A stretch of DNA of 64,000 bases, taken from positions 62,001-126,000 of the forward strand of contig CACZGS010000002.1 of NCBI GenBank assembly GCA_902780785.1. Direction: 5' to 3'. The notes under the pieces are model-generated. The model searched no databases. It worked only from the letters and a program-made list of their open reading frames with translations, and was not told the DNA's origin. Position numbers and translations under genes: made by a program. This DNA is from Oscillospiraceae bacterium. Its GTDB lineage: Bacteria; Bacillota; Clostridia; Saccharofermentanales; Saccharofermentanaceae. Positions 25,354-34,547 of this stretch are shown piece after piece (within the stretch, counting starts at the first letter, position 1; the number at the start of each line of letters is the position of its first letter).

Positions 25354-28300
25354 ATGTACAACAAAGTTTCAAAAGACCTCAATTTCGTAGACAGAGAGAA
25401 AAAGGTTCTCGAATTCTGGAAGAACAACGACGTTTATAAGAAGAGCATTGCGCCCAAGGCAGACGGTGCTCCGACTTTCACACTATATGACGGCCCGCCG
25501 ACGGCTAACGGCAAGCCCCATATCGGACATATTAAGACCAGAGTCATTAAGGACGTAATTCCGAGATATCACGCAATGAAGGGCGAGGAGATCGTTTTCA
25601 AGGCCGGCTGGGATACACACGGACTTCCCGTAGAGCTCGAAGTAGAGAAAGCTTTGGGCATTAACGGTAAGCCCCAGATCGAAGGCTACGGCGTAGAGCC
25701 CTTCATCAAGAAGTGTAAGGAATCCGTCTGGACATATAAGGACCAGTGGGAGCACATGAGTGACCGTGTAGGCTTCTGGGCTGACATGGAGAATCCTTAC
25801 GTTACATACGACAACAACTACATCGAGTCCGAGTGGTGGGCATTGAAGCAGATGTGGGATCAGGACCTTATCTACAAGGGCCACAAGATCGTTCCTTACT
25901 GCCCGAGATGCGGTACTGCTCTTTCTTCACACGAGGTAGCTCAGGGATATAAGACAGTCAAGGAGAGATCTGCTGTCGTAAGATTCAAGTGCGTTGACGA
26001 AGATGCATACTTCCTCGCATGGACAACAACACCCTGGACACTTCCTTCAAACGTTGCTTTGTGCCTTAACCCCAACGATGAGTATTCCAAGGTAAAGGCT
26101 TGCGACGGCTACACATACTACATGGCAACAGCTTTGCTCGATTCCGTATTGGGAAGCCTTGCAAAGGACGGCGAGAAGGCTTATGAGATCCTTGAATCTT
26201 ACAAGGGTACAGATCTTGCCGGCAGATCCTATGTTGCTCTCTATCAGGGTGCTGCTGACGAAGCTGCAAAGCAGAAGAAAAAGGCTCACTACACAGTCTG
26301 CGACGAGTACGTAACGATGGAAGACGGTACGGGTATCGTTCACATCGCTCCCGCATTCGGTGAAGACGACGCAAGAGTCGGAAGAGACAATGACCTCCCG
26401 ATGGTCCAGTTCGTTGATACAAGGGGTAACCTCACAGAGGAGACACCTTTTGCAGGCAAGTTCGTTAAGGACGCTGATCCTGAGGTATTAAAGGACCTTG
26501 ATGCAAGATCACTTCTTTTCTCAGCTCCCAAGTTCGAGCACGAGTATCCTTTCTGCTGGAGATGCGACACACCTTTGATCTATTTCGCAAGATCAACATG
26601 GTTCATCGCAATGAGTAAGAAGAGAGACGAGCTCTTAAAGTCCAACAACATGGTCAACTGGATGCCTGAGACCATTAGAGACGGCCGTATGGGTGACTTC
26701 TTAAGAAACGTAATCGACTGGGGTATCTCCCGTGAGCGTTACTGGGGTACACCTCTTCCGGTATGGGAGTGCGAGTGCGGCCACAGACACTGCATCGGTT
26801 CAATCGAGGAACTCAAGTCTATGTCTGACGATTGTCCGGATGACATCGAACTTCATAAGCCTTATGTTGATAACGTTCACATCAAGTGCCCCAAGTGCGG
26901 CGGCCAGATGAAGAGAGTTACTGAGGTTATCGACTGCTGGTTCGACTCAGGTTCTATGCCTTTCGCTCAGTATCACTATCCTTTTGAGAACAAGGAATTC
27001 TTCGATACACACTATCCCTGCCAGTTCATCTCTGAGGGTATCGACCAGACAAGAGGATGGTTCTATTCACTTATCGCTATCTCCACGGTTCTCTTCGGAA
27101 GAGCACCTTTCGAGAACTGTATCGTAATGGGTATCGTTCAGGATAAGGACGGTATCAAGATGAGTAAGCACTTAGGCAACGTTGTTGATCCTTGGGATGT
27201 TCTTGATTCCCAGGGCGCTGACGCTGCAAGATGGTATTTCTATACAGCTAACCAGCCCTGGCTTCCTTCAAGATTCTCCAAGGAAGCTGTTAACGACGGC
27301 ATCAAGAAGTTCATCGGTACATTCTGGAATACATATGCATTCTATGTAATGTATGCAGACATCGACAATTTCGATCCTACAAAGCACACACTCGATAAGG
27401 CTTCTTTGGGTGCTATGGACAGATGGGTACTTTCCCGTCTCAACACACTCATCAAGGTCGTTAACGAGAAGATGGATAACTACGACATCTCCCAGTCTGC
27501 AAGACTCATTCAGGACTTTACTGAAGAGCTCTCCAACTGGTACGTAAGACGCTGCCGTGACAGATACTGGGGCGCTGAAGAGACACAGGACAAGGTCAAT
27601 GCTTACATGACTCTCTATACTGTTCTCGACAACCTCACAAGACTCTGCGCACCTTTCGTTCCGTTCATGACAGAAGAGATCTATCAGAACATCGTATGCT
27701 CAGTAGATAAGGAAGCTCCTATCTCAGTTCACCTCGCTAAGTATCCGGTAGCTGATGAGAGCCTCATCGACGCTAAGCTCGAAGAAGAGATGGAACTTGT
27801 ACAGCAGATCGTTACATTAGGCCACAGCTGCCGTGAATCTGCTTCTATCAAGAACCGTCAGCCTCTGTCTGAGATCTATGTCGTATCCGAGATCGGTCTT
27901 GACGACGAATATAAGCCGATCGTTCTTGATGAGCTTAACATCCGTAAGATCGAAGTGCTGAGCGATGCTTCAACACTCGTTGATTACAGCTTCAAGCCCC
28001 AGCTTCGTACATGCGGAAGAAAGTTCGGCAAGAACTTAAATGACGCCAAGGAAGTTATCGCAAACCTCCCGGGCAAAGAGACATATAATGCGCTCAAGAA
28101 CGGTTCAGTTAAGATCACAGTTAACGGCGAAGAGTATGAGATGACGGAAGAAGACTTCCTCATCGAGACAACACAGCCTGAAGGATTCTCAACTCAGACA
28201 TCCGGCAATCTTACAGTATCCATCTCCACAGTTCTTACTGAAGAACTCATCGAAGACGGTCTCGTAAGAGAGATGATCTCCAAGATCCAGAATCACCGTA

Positions 28301-28503
28301 AGGAGACAGAGGGTCTTACAGTATCCGACAGGATCGTTCTCAAGTACAACGGAAACGACAAGCTCGCTGAAGTTATCGAGAAGAAGAAGGATTACTTAGC
28401 TTCCGAAGTTCTTGCAGTAGAGATCACTAAGGGCACAGGCGACAACTCCAAGGAGTGGAATGTCAACGGCGAGAAGATCACATTCTCCGTCGTTAAGGCA
28501 TGA
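25354..28503 (+). CDS. ileS: Isoleucyl-tRNA synthetase, IleS2 (eukaryote-like) type
   Basis: 1049 residues. Class I motifs are HIGH in PPTANGKPHIGH and KMSKH in GIKMSKHLGN. The segments GWDTHGLPVELEVEK and YCPRCGTALSSHEVA match the IleS2 clade, as in Thermus, rather than the roughly 920-residue IleS1 of Bacillus. The editing domain and the long C-terminal region are present. IleS2 enzymes are generally less sensitive to mupirocin. The leader is too short for a T-box, but a promoter with an AT-rich palindrome lies directly upstream. Confidence 0.97.
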   Translation: MYNKVSKDLNFVDREKKVLEFWKNNDVYKKSIAPKADGAPTFTLYDGPPTANGKPHIGHIKTRVIKDVIPRYHAMKGEEIVFKAGWDTHGLPVELEVEKALGINGKPQIEGYGVEPFIKKCKESVWTYKDQWEHMSDRVGFWADMENPYVTYDNNYIESEWWALKQMWDQDLIYKGHKIVPYCPRCGTALSSHEVAQGYKTVKERSAVVRFKCVDEDAYFLAWTTTPWTLPSNVALCLNPNDEYSKVKACDGYTYYMATALLDSVLGSLAKDGEKAYEILESYKGTDLAGRSYVALYQGAADEAAKQKKKAHYTVCDEYVTMEDGTGIVHIAPAFGEDDARVGRDNDLPMVQFVDTRGNLTEETPFAGKFVKDADPEVLKDLDARSLLFSAPKFEHEYPFCWRCDTPLIYFARSTWFIAMSKKRDELLKSNNMVNWMPETIRDGRMGDFLRNVIDWGISRERYWGTPLPVWECECGHRHCIGSIEELKSMSDDCPDDIELHKPYVDNVHIKCPKCGGQMKRVTEVIDCWFDSGSMPFAQYHYPFENKEFFDTHYPCQFISEGIDQTRGWFYSLIAISTVLFGRAPFENCIVMGIVQDKDGIKMSKHLGNVVDPWDVLDSQGADAARWYFYTANQPWLPSRFSKEAVNDGIKKFIGTFWNTYAFYVMYADIDNFDPTKHTLDKASLGAMDRWVLSRLNTLIKVVNEKMDNYDISQSARLIQDFTEELSNWYVRRCRDRYWGAEETQDKVNAYMTLYTVLDNLTRLCAPFVPFMTEEIYQNIVCSVDKEAPISVHLAKYPVADESLIDAKLEEEMELVQQIVTLGHSCRESASIKNRQPLSEIYVVSEIGLDDEYKPIVLDELNIRKIEVLSDASTLVDYSFKPQLRTCGRKFGKNLNDAKEVIANLPGKETYNALKNGSVKITVNGEEYEMTEEDFLIETTQPEGFSTQTSGNLTVSISTVLTEELIEDGLVREMISKIQNHRKETEGLTVSDRIVLKYNGNDKLAEVIEKKKDYLASEVLAVEITKGTGDNSKEWNVNGEKITFSVVKA

Positions 28504-28511
28504 GGTGATAT

Positions 28512-29240
28512 ATGATCGTCAGACTGATCGGAAGCGGACTCGAACCCAGAGAGATAATCTATTTGGTGATTATCTACATTATTGCTTTGACGCTGTCATT
28601 CTCTATCCATGAGTTTATGCATGCGGCTGTTGCGGTATGGCTTGGCGATCCGACTCCGAAGAACATGGGAAGAGTTACCCTTAATCCTATTGCACACGTT
28701 GATCCGGTAGGTACGATCCTGCTGCTCGTGGCAGGATTCGGATGGGGTAAGCCCGTAATGTATAATCCTTCGAATCTCCATAGATTCAAGAACCACCGCT
28801 GGATGAACATCATGGTTCATCTGGCCGGTGTAACGGGCAATTTCCTGTTGGGAATCGTCACGATGATCTTCGGCAGCCTTTTCTATCATATTTATATGGC
28901 AAACGATGGGATCATTGCATTTAAAGCGCTTTCGGATGTTTTCCTTTATACATATGCGTTTTCAATGATGCTCCTGGCATTTAACCTGCTGCCGATCCCG
29001 CCTTTGGACGGTTTCCACGTTCTTCAGGAATTATTGCCTTACAAGGTCAGAAGCTCTCAGGGCTACAGGAACTTTGAAAGAATGTCACCGATGATAATCT
29101 GGGTTGTTTTCCTTATCGGAATGGTATCCAGAATTTCGATCCTGAGCACTGTAGTTGAGATTATCCAGTGGCCTTTCGAAAAGATCATAGGATTCATCAT
29201 GATCCCGTTTGAAATGTTATTCTCTTTGATTGGACTCTGA
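28512..29240 (+). CDS. Site-2 protease family (M50) membrane protein
   Basis: 242 residues, almost all membrane-embedded with about five to six helices. The zinc motif HEFMH (HExxH) lies near residue 35 and the third ligand is in NLLPIPPLDGF. There is no PDZ domain, unlike the RseP-type protease at 43133. The substrate is unknown. M50 proteases of this short form often sit just before scpA in Clostridia, and here too scpA starts 4 bases after the stop. It begins 8 bases after ileS. Confidence 0.88.
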   Translation: MIVRLIGSGLEPREIIYLVIIYIIALTLSFSIHEFMHAAVAVWLGDPTPKNMGRVTLNPIAHVDPVGTILLLVAGFGWGKPVMYNPSNLHRFKNHRWMNIMVHLAGVTGNFLLGIVTMIFGSLFYHIYMANDGIIAFKALSDVFLYTYAFSMMLLAFNLLPIPPLDGFHVLQELLPYKVRSSQGYRNFERMSPMIIWVVFLIGMVSRISILSTVVEIIQWPFEKIIGFIMIPFEMLFSLIGL

Positions 29241-29244
29241 TACT

Positions 29245-30006
29245 ATGCTCGAACAAGCGGTGAAGCCTGAGATCAAATTGAGACAATTCGAAGGCCCGTT
29301 GGACCTGCTTTTGCATCTGATCGAAAAGAATGATGTCGATATCTACGATATCCCGATAAGCACCATTACGGCTCAGTATATGCAGTATATCGAGTCCATG
29401 AAGGAGTTCGACATGGAGCTCGCTTCAGACTTTCTGGTCATGGGCGCTACGCTCGTATCTATCAAGTCCAGAATGATGCTTCCGGGTATGCAGGCTGCAT
29501 TGGGCGGCAATGGTGATGATGTCGTTGACCCCAGAGAAGAACTCGTTATCTCATTGATGAGATATAAGAGATGCCGTGTTTTCGCGCAGGACTTAAAGGA
29601 AAGAAGAGATAAGTATGACGGTGCAAGATTCCGTTATGCTTCGACTGCAAAGCAGCTGGGAATATCTTTAAAACCTGCCGAGCAGACATTTGATATAGAA
29701 GAATTCAACGATGCCGTTGCTCTCATCAATGAGCGCAACGAACAGCGTTTTACCGATATCTCCGCCAAGATCACTCATATCCTTCAGAGGGATAAGCGTT
29801 CCGTAAAAGAGAGGATCAAGTCGATCTGGCGATCGATCACAGGCAAGGGCAAGATCTTGTTCAGCAGCCTCTTCGGCAAGAAAGCAGAGAAGATGGATAA
29901 GGTCGTAAGCTTCCTTGCGATTTTGGAACTTGTAAGAGACAACAAAGTTACCGTAGAACAGGATAGAAACTTCGGCGAGATCTCGATCGAAGAGAAAAAG
30001 GGTTAA
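29245..30006 (+). CDS. scpA: Segregation and condensation protein A
   Basis: 253 residues from ATG 29245. A TTG at 29230 overlaps the preceding gene and seems less likely, though the ribosome binding site is weak for both. The N-terminus has FEGPLDLLLHLIEKN, the ScpA signature, and a C-terminal winged helix is suggested by the FLAILELVRDNKVTVEQ stretch. It is the kleisin of the SMC-ScpAB condensin that compacts and segregates the chromosome. scpB follows after 5 bases. smc is not in the window. Confidence 0.94.
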   Translation: MLEQAVKPEIKLRQFEGPLDLLLHLIEKNDVDIYDIPISTITAQYMQYIESMKEFDMELASDFLVMGATLVSIKSRMMLPGMQAALGGNGDDVVDPREELVISLMRYKRCRVFAQDLKERRDKYDGARFRYASTAKQLGISLKPAEQTFDIEEFNDAVALINERNEQRFTDISAKITHILQRDKRSVKERIKSIWRSITGKGKILFSSLFGKKAEKMDKVVSFLAILELVRDNKVTVEQDRNFGEISIEEKKG

Positions 30007-30011
30007 GCAAT

Positions 30012-30680
30012 ATGGAAGACGATTTTAAGATAACATCACAGGAATTACCCGCAGCTATCGAATCGATTTTATTCGTATCCGGAGACCCTGTTTCAGTCGA
30101 TAAACTGGCTGATATCTGCAACTGTTCAAAGAACGCCGTAAACGAAGCGCTCAAGTCGCTTATGGACAGATATTCGGGAAACCCCTGGAGCGGCCTCGAG
30201 ATAAGAAAGACCGAAGATTCTTATGCCATCATGACAAGACCTTCACAGAAGAAGATCTTGGACAGGATGTTCGGACCCAGACAGGTTCCGCCGCTCTCAC
30301 AGGCATCTTATGAAACACTCGCTGTAATCGCATATAATCAGCCCTGCACAAGAGCTCAGGTCGAATTGGTAAGAGGTGTATCTTCAGATTCCATCATCTC
30401 AAGACTTCTGGACAGAGGCTGGATCGAAGAAGCAGGCAACCTCGATGCACCCGGAAGACCGTCACTTTTTAAGACAAGCAGAAAGTTCCTTACTGAATTC
30501 GGCATTGAATCCGTAAAGGATCTCCCGCCGCTTGAACTCATGAGCTATCAGACGATCAGAGATATGGAAGACTCCCTGAAGGAAGCTGCAGGCGGAGAAG
30601 ATAAGCAGATCTCCATTGAGAGCCTTATGGCACCTAAGCCTGAGACTGGGGAAGGTGAAGAGAATGACGGGGACGCTTGA
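30012..30680 (+). CDS. scpB: Segregation and condensation protein B
   Basis: 222 residues with two winged-helix domains. The N-terminal AIESILFVSGDPV and the central LAVIAYNQPCTRAQVE and GRPSLFKTS segments are diagnostic. It dimerises on ScpA in the SMC complex. Its last 17 bases overlap the next gene, an RpiR regulator, so translation is coupled. Confidence 0.95.
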   Translation: MEDDFKITSQELPAAIESILFVSGDPVSVDKLADICNCSKNAVNEALKSLMDRYSGNPWSGLEIRKTEDSYAIMTRPSQKKILDRMFGPRQVPPLSQASYETLAVIAYNQPCTRAQVELVRGVSSDSIISRLLDRGWIEEAGNLDAPGRPSLFKTSRKFLTEFGIESVKDLPPLELMSYQTIRDMEDSLKEAAGGEDKQISIESLMAPKPETGEGEENDGDA

Positions 30681-31551
30681 TTTAATAGAGAACAGCATTT
30701 CCACCATGAGCAAGGGCCACAAGGCCATTGCGGGTTTCATTCTGGAATCCTATGACAAAGCTGCTTATATGACCGCTGCAAGACTTGGCGAGGAAGTAGG
30801 CGTATCCGAATCAACTGTCGTCAGATTTACGACAGAGCTTGGTTTTGAAGGATATCCCGAATTCCAGAAGGCATTGCAGGAAGACCTTAAGTCAAAGCTT
30901 ACGTCAGTTCAGAGACTTGGCCTTACTGAGAAATTCGAGAGCGACAGTGAAGCTTTAAGATCCGTTGTAAATCAGGATATCGCCAACCTTCGTGATTCTC
31001 TTAATTCCATTGATGAGAAAGAATTCGACCGCACTGTCCGTTCCATATTAGGCGCTCGAAAGATATATATCATGGGCATCAGGGCATCGGCTCCTTTGTC
31101 GGAGTTCATGCACTTTTACATGACGCTTTTGTTCGATGACGTTGTACTTGTAAGAAGTACCTGTACGAATGAGCTTTTCGAGCAGATCATGCCTATAGGA
31201 AAAGGTGATGTAATGATCGGAATCTCATTCCCGAGATACTCTGCAAGAACAATAAACTCAATGGGATATGCAAAGAAGAAGGGTGCTACGATAATCGCCA
31301 TTACCGACAAGGATGATACGGCGATGACCGAATATGCAGACATCAAGCTTTTCGCGAAATCATCAATGGCATCATTCGTTGACTCGCTTACTGCGCCTCT
31401 GTCACTTATAAATGCGCTTCTCGTGTCACTCGGAATGCACAGAAAAGAGCATATCCAGGCATCACTCGAATCACTTGAGACATTATGGTCACAGTACCGT
31501 GTATATGAGACGGGAAGAGACAGGACCACAGAAGACGGAGATATTTTATAA
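30664..31551 (+). CDS. MurR/RpiR-family transcriptional regulator
   Basis: 295 residues from ATG 30664, preceded by GGGGAAGGTGAAG. The N-terminal helix-turn-helix domain (about 1-75) has VSESTVVRFTTELGFEGYPEFQ, here quoted only in part: SESTVVRFTTELGF. The C-terminal SIS domain (about 110-250) has IYIMGIRASAPL and IGISFPRYS, which would bind a sugar phosphate. Members usually control amino-sugar or sugar-phosphate genes, but no such genes are adjacent. It lies between scpB and cmk. Its ligand and targets are unknown. Confidence 0.9.
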   Translation: MTGTLDLIENSISTMSKGHKAIAGFILESYDKAAYMTAARLGEEVGVSESTVVRFTTELGFEGYPEFQKALQEDLKSKLTSVQRLGLTEKFESDSEALRSVVNQDIANLRDSLNSIDEKEFDRTVRSILGARKIYIMGIRASAPLSEFMHFYMTLLFDDVVLVRSTCTNELFEQIMPIGKGDVMIGISFPRYSARTINSMGYAKKKGATIIAITDKDDTAMTEYADIKLFAKSSMASFVDSLTAPLSLINALLVSLGMHRKEHIQASLESLETLWSQYRVYETGRDRTTEDGDIL

Positions 31552-31562
31552 GGAGAGATATT

Positions 31563-32237
31563 ATGGGCATTTATCAGATCGCTATCGACGGACCTTCAGG
31601 ATCAGGCAAGAGCACGCTCGCAAAAGGAATCGCAAAAGAACTCGGTATTATGTATCTTGATACCGGTGCGATGTACAGAACATGCGCTGTTGCATCCATC
31701 AAGAAAGGCATCAACGCAAAAGATGCTGATGCAGTTAAGAAGATGATGGATGAAGTTAAGATCGAAGTTGCTTTCATTGACGGCGTTCAGCACATGATCC
31801 TTGACGGAGAAGATGTTACCGGCGAACTCAGAACACCGCAGACATCGATTGCTGCTTCTGATATTTCCGCTCTTCCTTTTGTAAGAACGGCAATGGTCTC
31901 TCTTCAGAGAGAGATAGCAAAGAACCAGACATTCGTACTCGACGGAAGAGATATCGCATCCGTTGTCCTTCCTGACGCCAAGTACAAGTTCTTCGTAGTA
32001 TGTGCTCCTGAAGTAAGAGCAGAGAGAAGACTTGCAGAACTCAATGCTGCAGGTGATTACTCACAGTCTTATGAAGAAGTTTTAAGAGATATTAAATATA
32101 GAGACGAACAGGATTCCACAAGAGCAACATCACCTCTTGTACAGGTTCCTGAAGCCATCGTCATCGATACCGGAAAATACGATATTGAAGGCACAAGAGA
32201 GTTCCTCTTGAGCCATTTGGATGAAGAAGATAAATGA
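31563..32237 (+). CDS. cmk: Cytidylate kinase
   Basis: 224 residues. It phosphorylates CMP and dCMP. The P-loop is DGPSGSGKST at about residue 8, followed by LDTGAMYR and, later, VLDGRDIASVVLPDA and the lid arginines. The ribosome binding site AAGGAGAG precedes it. The stop codon overlaps the ispH start (ATGA), a gene order (cmk then ispH/S1) widely conserved in Clostridia. Confidence 0.97.
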   Translation: MGIYQIAIDGPSGSGKSTLAKGIAKELGIMYLDTGAMYRTCAVASIKKGINAKDADAVKKMMDEVKIEVAFIDGVQHMILDGEDVTGELRTPQTSIAASDISALPFVRTAMVSLQREIAKNQTFVLDGRDIASVVLPDAKYKFFVVCAPEVRAERRLAELNAAGDYSQSYEEVLRDIKYRDEQDSTRATSPLVQVPEAIVIDTGKYDIEGTREFLLSHLDEEDK

Positions 32238-34264
32238 ACGTAACAGTCGCTAAGTCATCAGGATTCTGTTTTGGTGTTAAAAATGCCGTTACGGCTGCAC
32301 AGGATGCAGTCGCTTCAAGTACTGACGGCAAGACACTGGTGATGCTTGGCGAGATCGTTCACAACAAATATGTTGTAGATGAACTGGTTAAGGGCGGTTT
32401 TATCATCTGCGAAAAGGCAGAGGACTGTCCCGAAAATTCTGTTGTAATCGTAAGAGCCCATGGTGTAACTCCCGAAGAAATAAGGATATTGAAGTCAAAA
32501 AACTGCGATATCAGGGACATGACATGTCCGTTTGTTTCGAAGATCCATAAGATCGTTAAGGAGAATGCAGCTAAGGGAATGAACATAATCATCGCCGGAA
32601 CACAGGGTCATCCTGAGGTTACGGGCATTCTGGGAGAAGCAGAGGGATATGGCGTCAAATGCGCTGTTATCAAGGCTCCGGAGGATCTTGAGACCATAGA
32701 ATTTCCGCTTGAAAGTGCCATATTGATCTCTCAAACAACGTTCTCAAATGAAACTTTTAAAAAAATATGCCAGAATGTTAAAAATAAAATTGAAAAATAT
32801 AATGTTTTTGATACAATATGTATTACGACTGAAAGTAGGCAAAAGGAAGCCGCTTCGCTCTCTGAGACTTCAGATTCGATGATCGTCATCGGTTCTGCTC
32901 ACAGTTCGAACACCACTAAGCTTTTGGACATCTGCAAAGGTCGTTGTGCAAGAACATTCCTTGTGAATTCCGGCACAGAGGTTAGAAGCCTTATTCAAAA
33001 TGGGGAAATTCTTTCAACTGACAAAGTCGGCATCACAGCGGGTGCATCTACACCGGAAGCTATTATTTTGGAGGTTGTTCAACAAATGAACGAAGAAGAG
33101 AAGATCACAAATCAGGGCTTTGACACAGAGTTTGCCAATGCTGTCGATTTAATTGCGCAGGTTAGAAGAGGTGCTGTAGTAAAGGGCACGATCACATCTG
33201 CAGACGACGACTATGTTTATGTAGACGTACACGACAAGTCCGAAGGTAGAATTTCACGTAAGGAGTTTGACTCGGATCCTGAATTCGATCTTGATAAGGC
33301 TATTGCAGACCACGTTGAAGTTACAGTTAAGGTCAGAAGCATCAAGAATTCCGATCAGGGCAAAGAAATCATCCTTTCTAAGAACGACGTAGAGTCAGAG
33401 AAGGGAAGAGCCGAGATCGAGGAAGCTTATAAGAACAAGACTCCTATCACTGTTAAGATCACACGTACTGTTAAGGACGGCGTTATCGGTTCTTACAAGG
33501 GCGTTGATATCTATATCCACAGAACACAGATCAAGACCGGCGAAGTTAAGGATCTTGAGTCCTATGTTGGTCAGACACTTGATATCCTCGTAACAAAGTT
33601 CGATACAGAGAAGGGCCGTCTCAGAATCTCCGGAAGCCACAGGATCATCGTTTCCGAAGAGCGCCGCAAGAAGAGCGCTGAGATCTGGGATAACATCGAA
33701 GAAGGCAAGCACTATAAAGGTGTTGTAAGAAGCCTTGTTGATTTCGGTGCTTTCATCGATATCGGCGGTGTTGACGGACTCGTACACGTTTCCGAGCTCT
33801 CATGGAGCCGCAACGCTAAGCCTGCTGACGTTTTGAAGGTTGGCGAGGAAGTTGACGTTTACGTTAAGTCTTTCGATAAGGAAACAAAGAAGATCTCTTT
33901 GGGCTACAAGAAGCTTGAGGACGATCCTTACTATGCGATCGAAGAGAGAATGCCTGTTGGCTGCGTAGTCCAGGGTACTGTTGTACGTCTCACAAAGTTC
34001 GGTGCTTTCGTTCAGCTTGAGCCCGATCTCGACGCGCTCTGCCATGTATCACAGATCTCTTCCAGAAGACTTGAGAAGCCTGAGGATGCTCTTTCCGTAG
34101 GTCAGGTCGTTCAGGCTAAGGTTATCAAGATCGAACCAGAGGAGAGAAGAATCTCTATCTCCATCAAGGAAGTTGCTCCTATCGATCCTGAGATCCCTGA
34201 GGAAGAAGCTGAGGCACCTGCTGAGGCAGAGGCTGAAGCTCCCGCAGAGACAACAGAAGAGTAA
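32234..34264 (+). CDS. ispH: IspH - ribosomal protein S1 fusion
   Basis: 676 residues. The N-terminal part, about 1-285, is IspH (HMBPP reductase, last step of the MEP pathway) with cluster cysteines C12, C98 and C196 and the AHGVTPEE and TQGHPEV motifs. The C-terminal part has four S1 RNA-binding repeats (beginning GAVVKGTITS, TPITVKITRT, YKGVVRSLVDFGAFIDIGG and VVQGTVVRLTKFGAF). It ends in an acidic Ala/Glu/Pro tail. This fusion is known in Clostridia. It overlaps cmk by 4 bases. One stretch near 32750-32830 is much more AT-rich than the rest. Confidence 0.95.
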   Translation: MNVTVAKSSGFCFGVKNAVTAAQDAVASSTDGKTLVMLGEIVHNKYVVDELVKGGFIICEKAEDCPENSVVIVRAHGVTPEEIRILKSKNCDIRDMTCPFVSKIHKIVKENAAKGMNIIIAGTQGHPEVTGILGEAEGYGVKCAVIKAPEDLETIEFPLESAILISQTTFSNETFKKICQNVKNKIEKYNVFDTICITTESRQKEAASLSETSDSMIVIGSAHSSNTTKLLDICKGRCARTFLVNSGTEVRSLIQNGEILSTDKVGITAGASTPEAIILEVVQQMNEEEKITNQGFDTEFANAVDLIAQVRRGAVVKGTITSADDDYVYVDVHDKSEGRISRKEFDSDPEFDLDKAIADHVEVTVKVRSIKNSDQGKEIILSKNDVESEKGRAEIEEAYKNKTPITVKITRTVKDGVIGSYKGVDIYIHRTQIKTGEVKDLESYVGQTLDILVTKFDTEKGRLRISGSHRIIVSEERRKKSAEIWDNIEEGKHYKGVVRSLVDFGAFIDIGGVDGLVHVSELSWSRNAKPADVLKVGEEVDVYVKSFDKETKKISLGYKKLEDDPYYAIEERMPVGCVVQGTVVRLTKFGAFVQLEPDLDALCHVSQISSRRLEKPEDALSVGQVVQAKVIKIEPEERRISISIKEVAPIDPEIPEEEAEAPAEAEAEAPAETTEE

Positions 34265-34284
34265 TTTAGATCAAGATTTGCTCC

Positions 34285-34318
34285 AAAGGCTGTCACTTAA
34301 GTGGCAGCCTTTGTTATT
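34285..34318 (+). terminator. Terminator after ispH-S1
   Basis: AAAGGCTGTCAC and GTGGCAGCCTTT form a 12-bp stem with one G-U pair and a TTAA loop, followed by a T-rich run. It marks the end of the M50-scpAB-rpiR-cmk-ispH unit. Confidence 0.85.
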
Positions 34319-34386
34319 TAAGACCTTGATTTTACGGGCGTTTGCAGGTTTATGAATGTTATTTTTTATTATTTGATATTTATGTC

Positions 34387-34415
34387 TTGCATAATTTAGT
34401 TCGTTGTTATAAGAT
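34387..34415 (+). promoter_or_regulatory. Promoter of the proline tRNA pair
   Basis: TTGCAT (34387-34392) is followed after 17 bases by TAAGAT (34410-34415). An overlapping TGTTATAAG (34405-34413) could act as an extended -10. The first tRNA starts at 34444. Confidence 0.45.
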
Positions 34416-34443
34416 TTATAGGCTTGTTAGAGGAATACTCCAT

Positions 34444-34519
34444 CGGGGTGTGGCTCAGGTGGTAGAGTGCCTGCTTCGGGAGCAGGAGGCCGTGGGTTCA
34501 AGTCCCGCCACTCCGACCA
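34444..34519 (+). tRNA. tRNA-Pro (anticodon CGG)
   Basis: 76 bases including the encoded CCA. The acceptor arms are CGGGGTG and CACTCCG with one G-U pair, and the anticodon stem CCTGC/GCAGG encloses the loop TTCGGGA, giving anticodon CGG (codon CCG). The T arm is GTGGG-TTCAAGT-CCCGC. Confidence 0.96.
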
Positions 34520-34547
34520 ATATTTTTCCTTAACAAGGCGTGTTCAT

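Noticed and set aside
34342..34533. Small open frame running through the first tRNA-Pro
   Set aside because: It overlaps a complete, well-paired tRNA and has no ribosome binding site.
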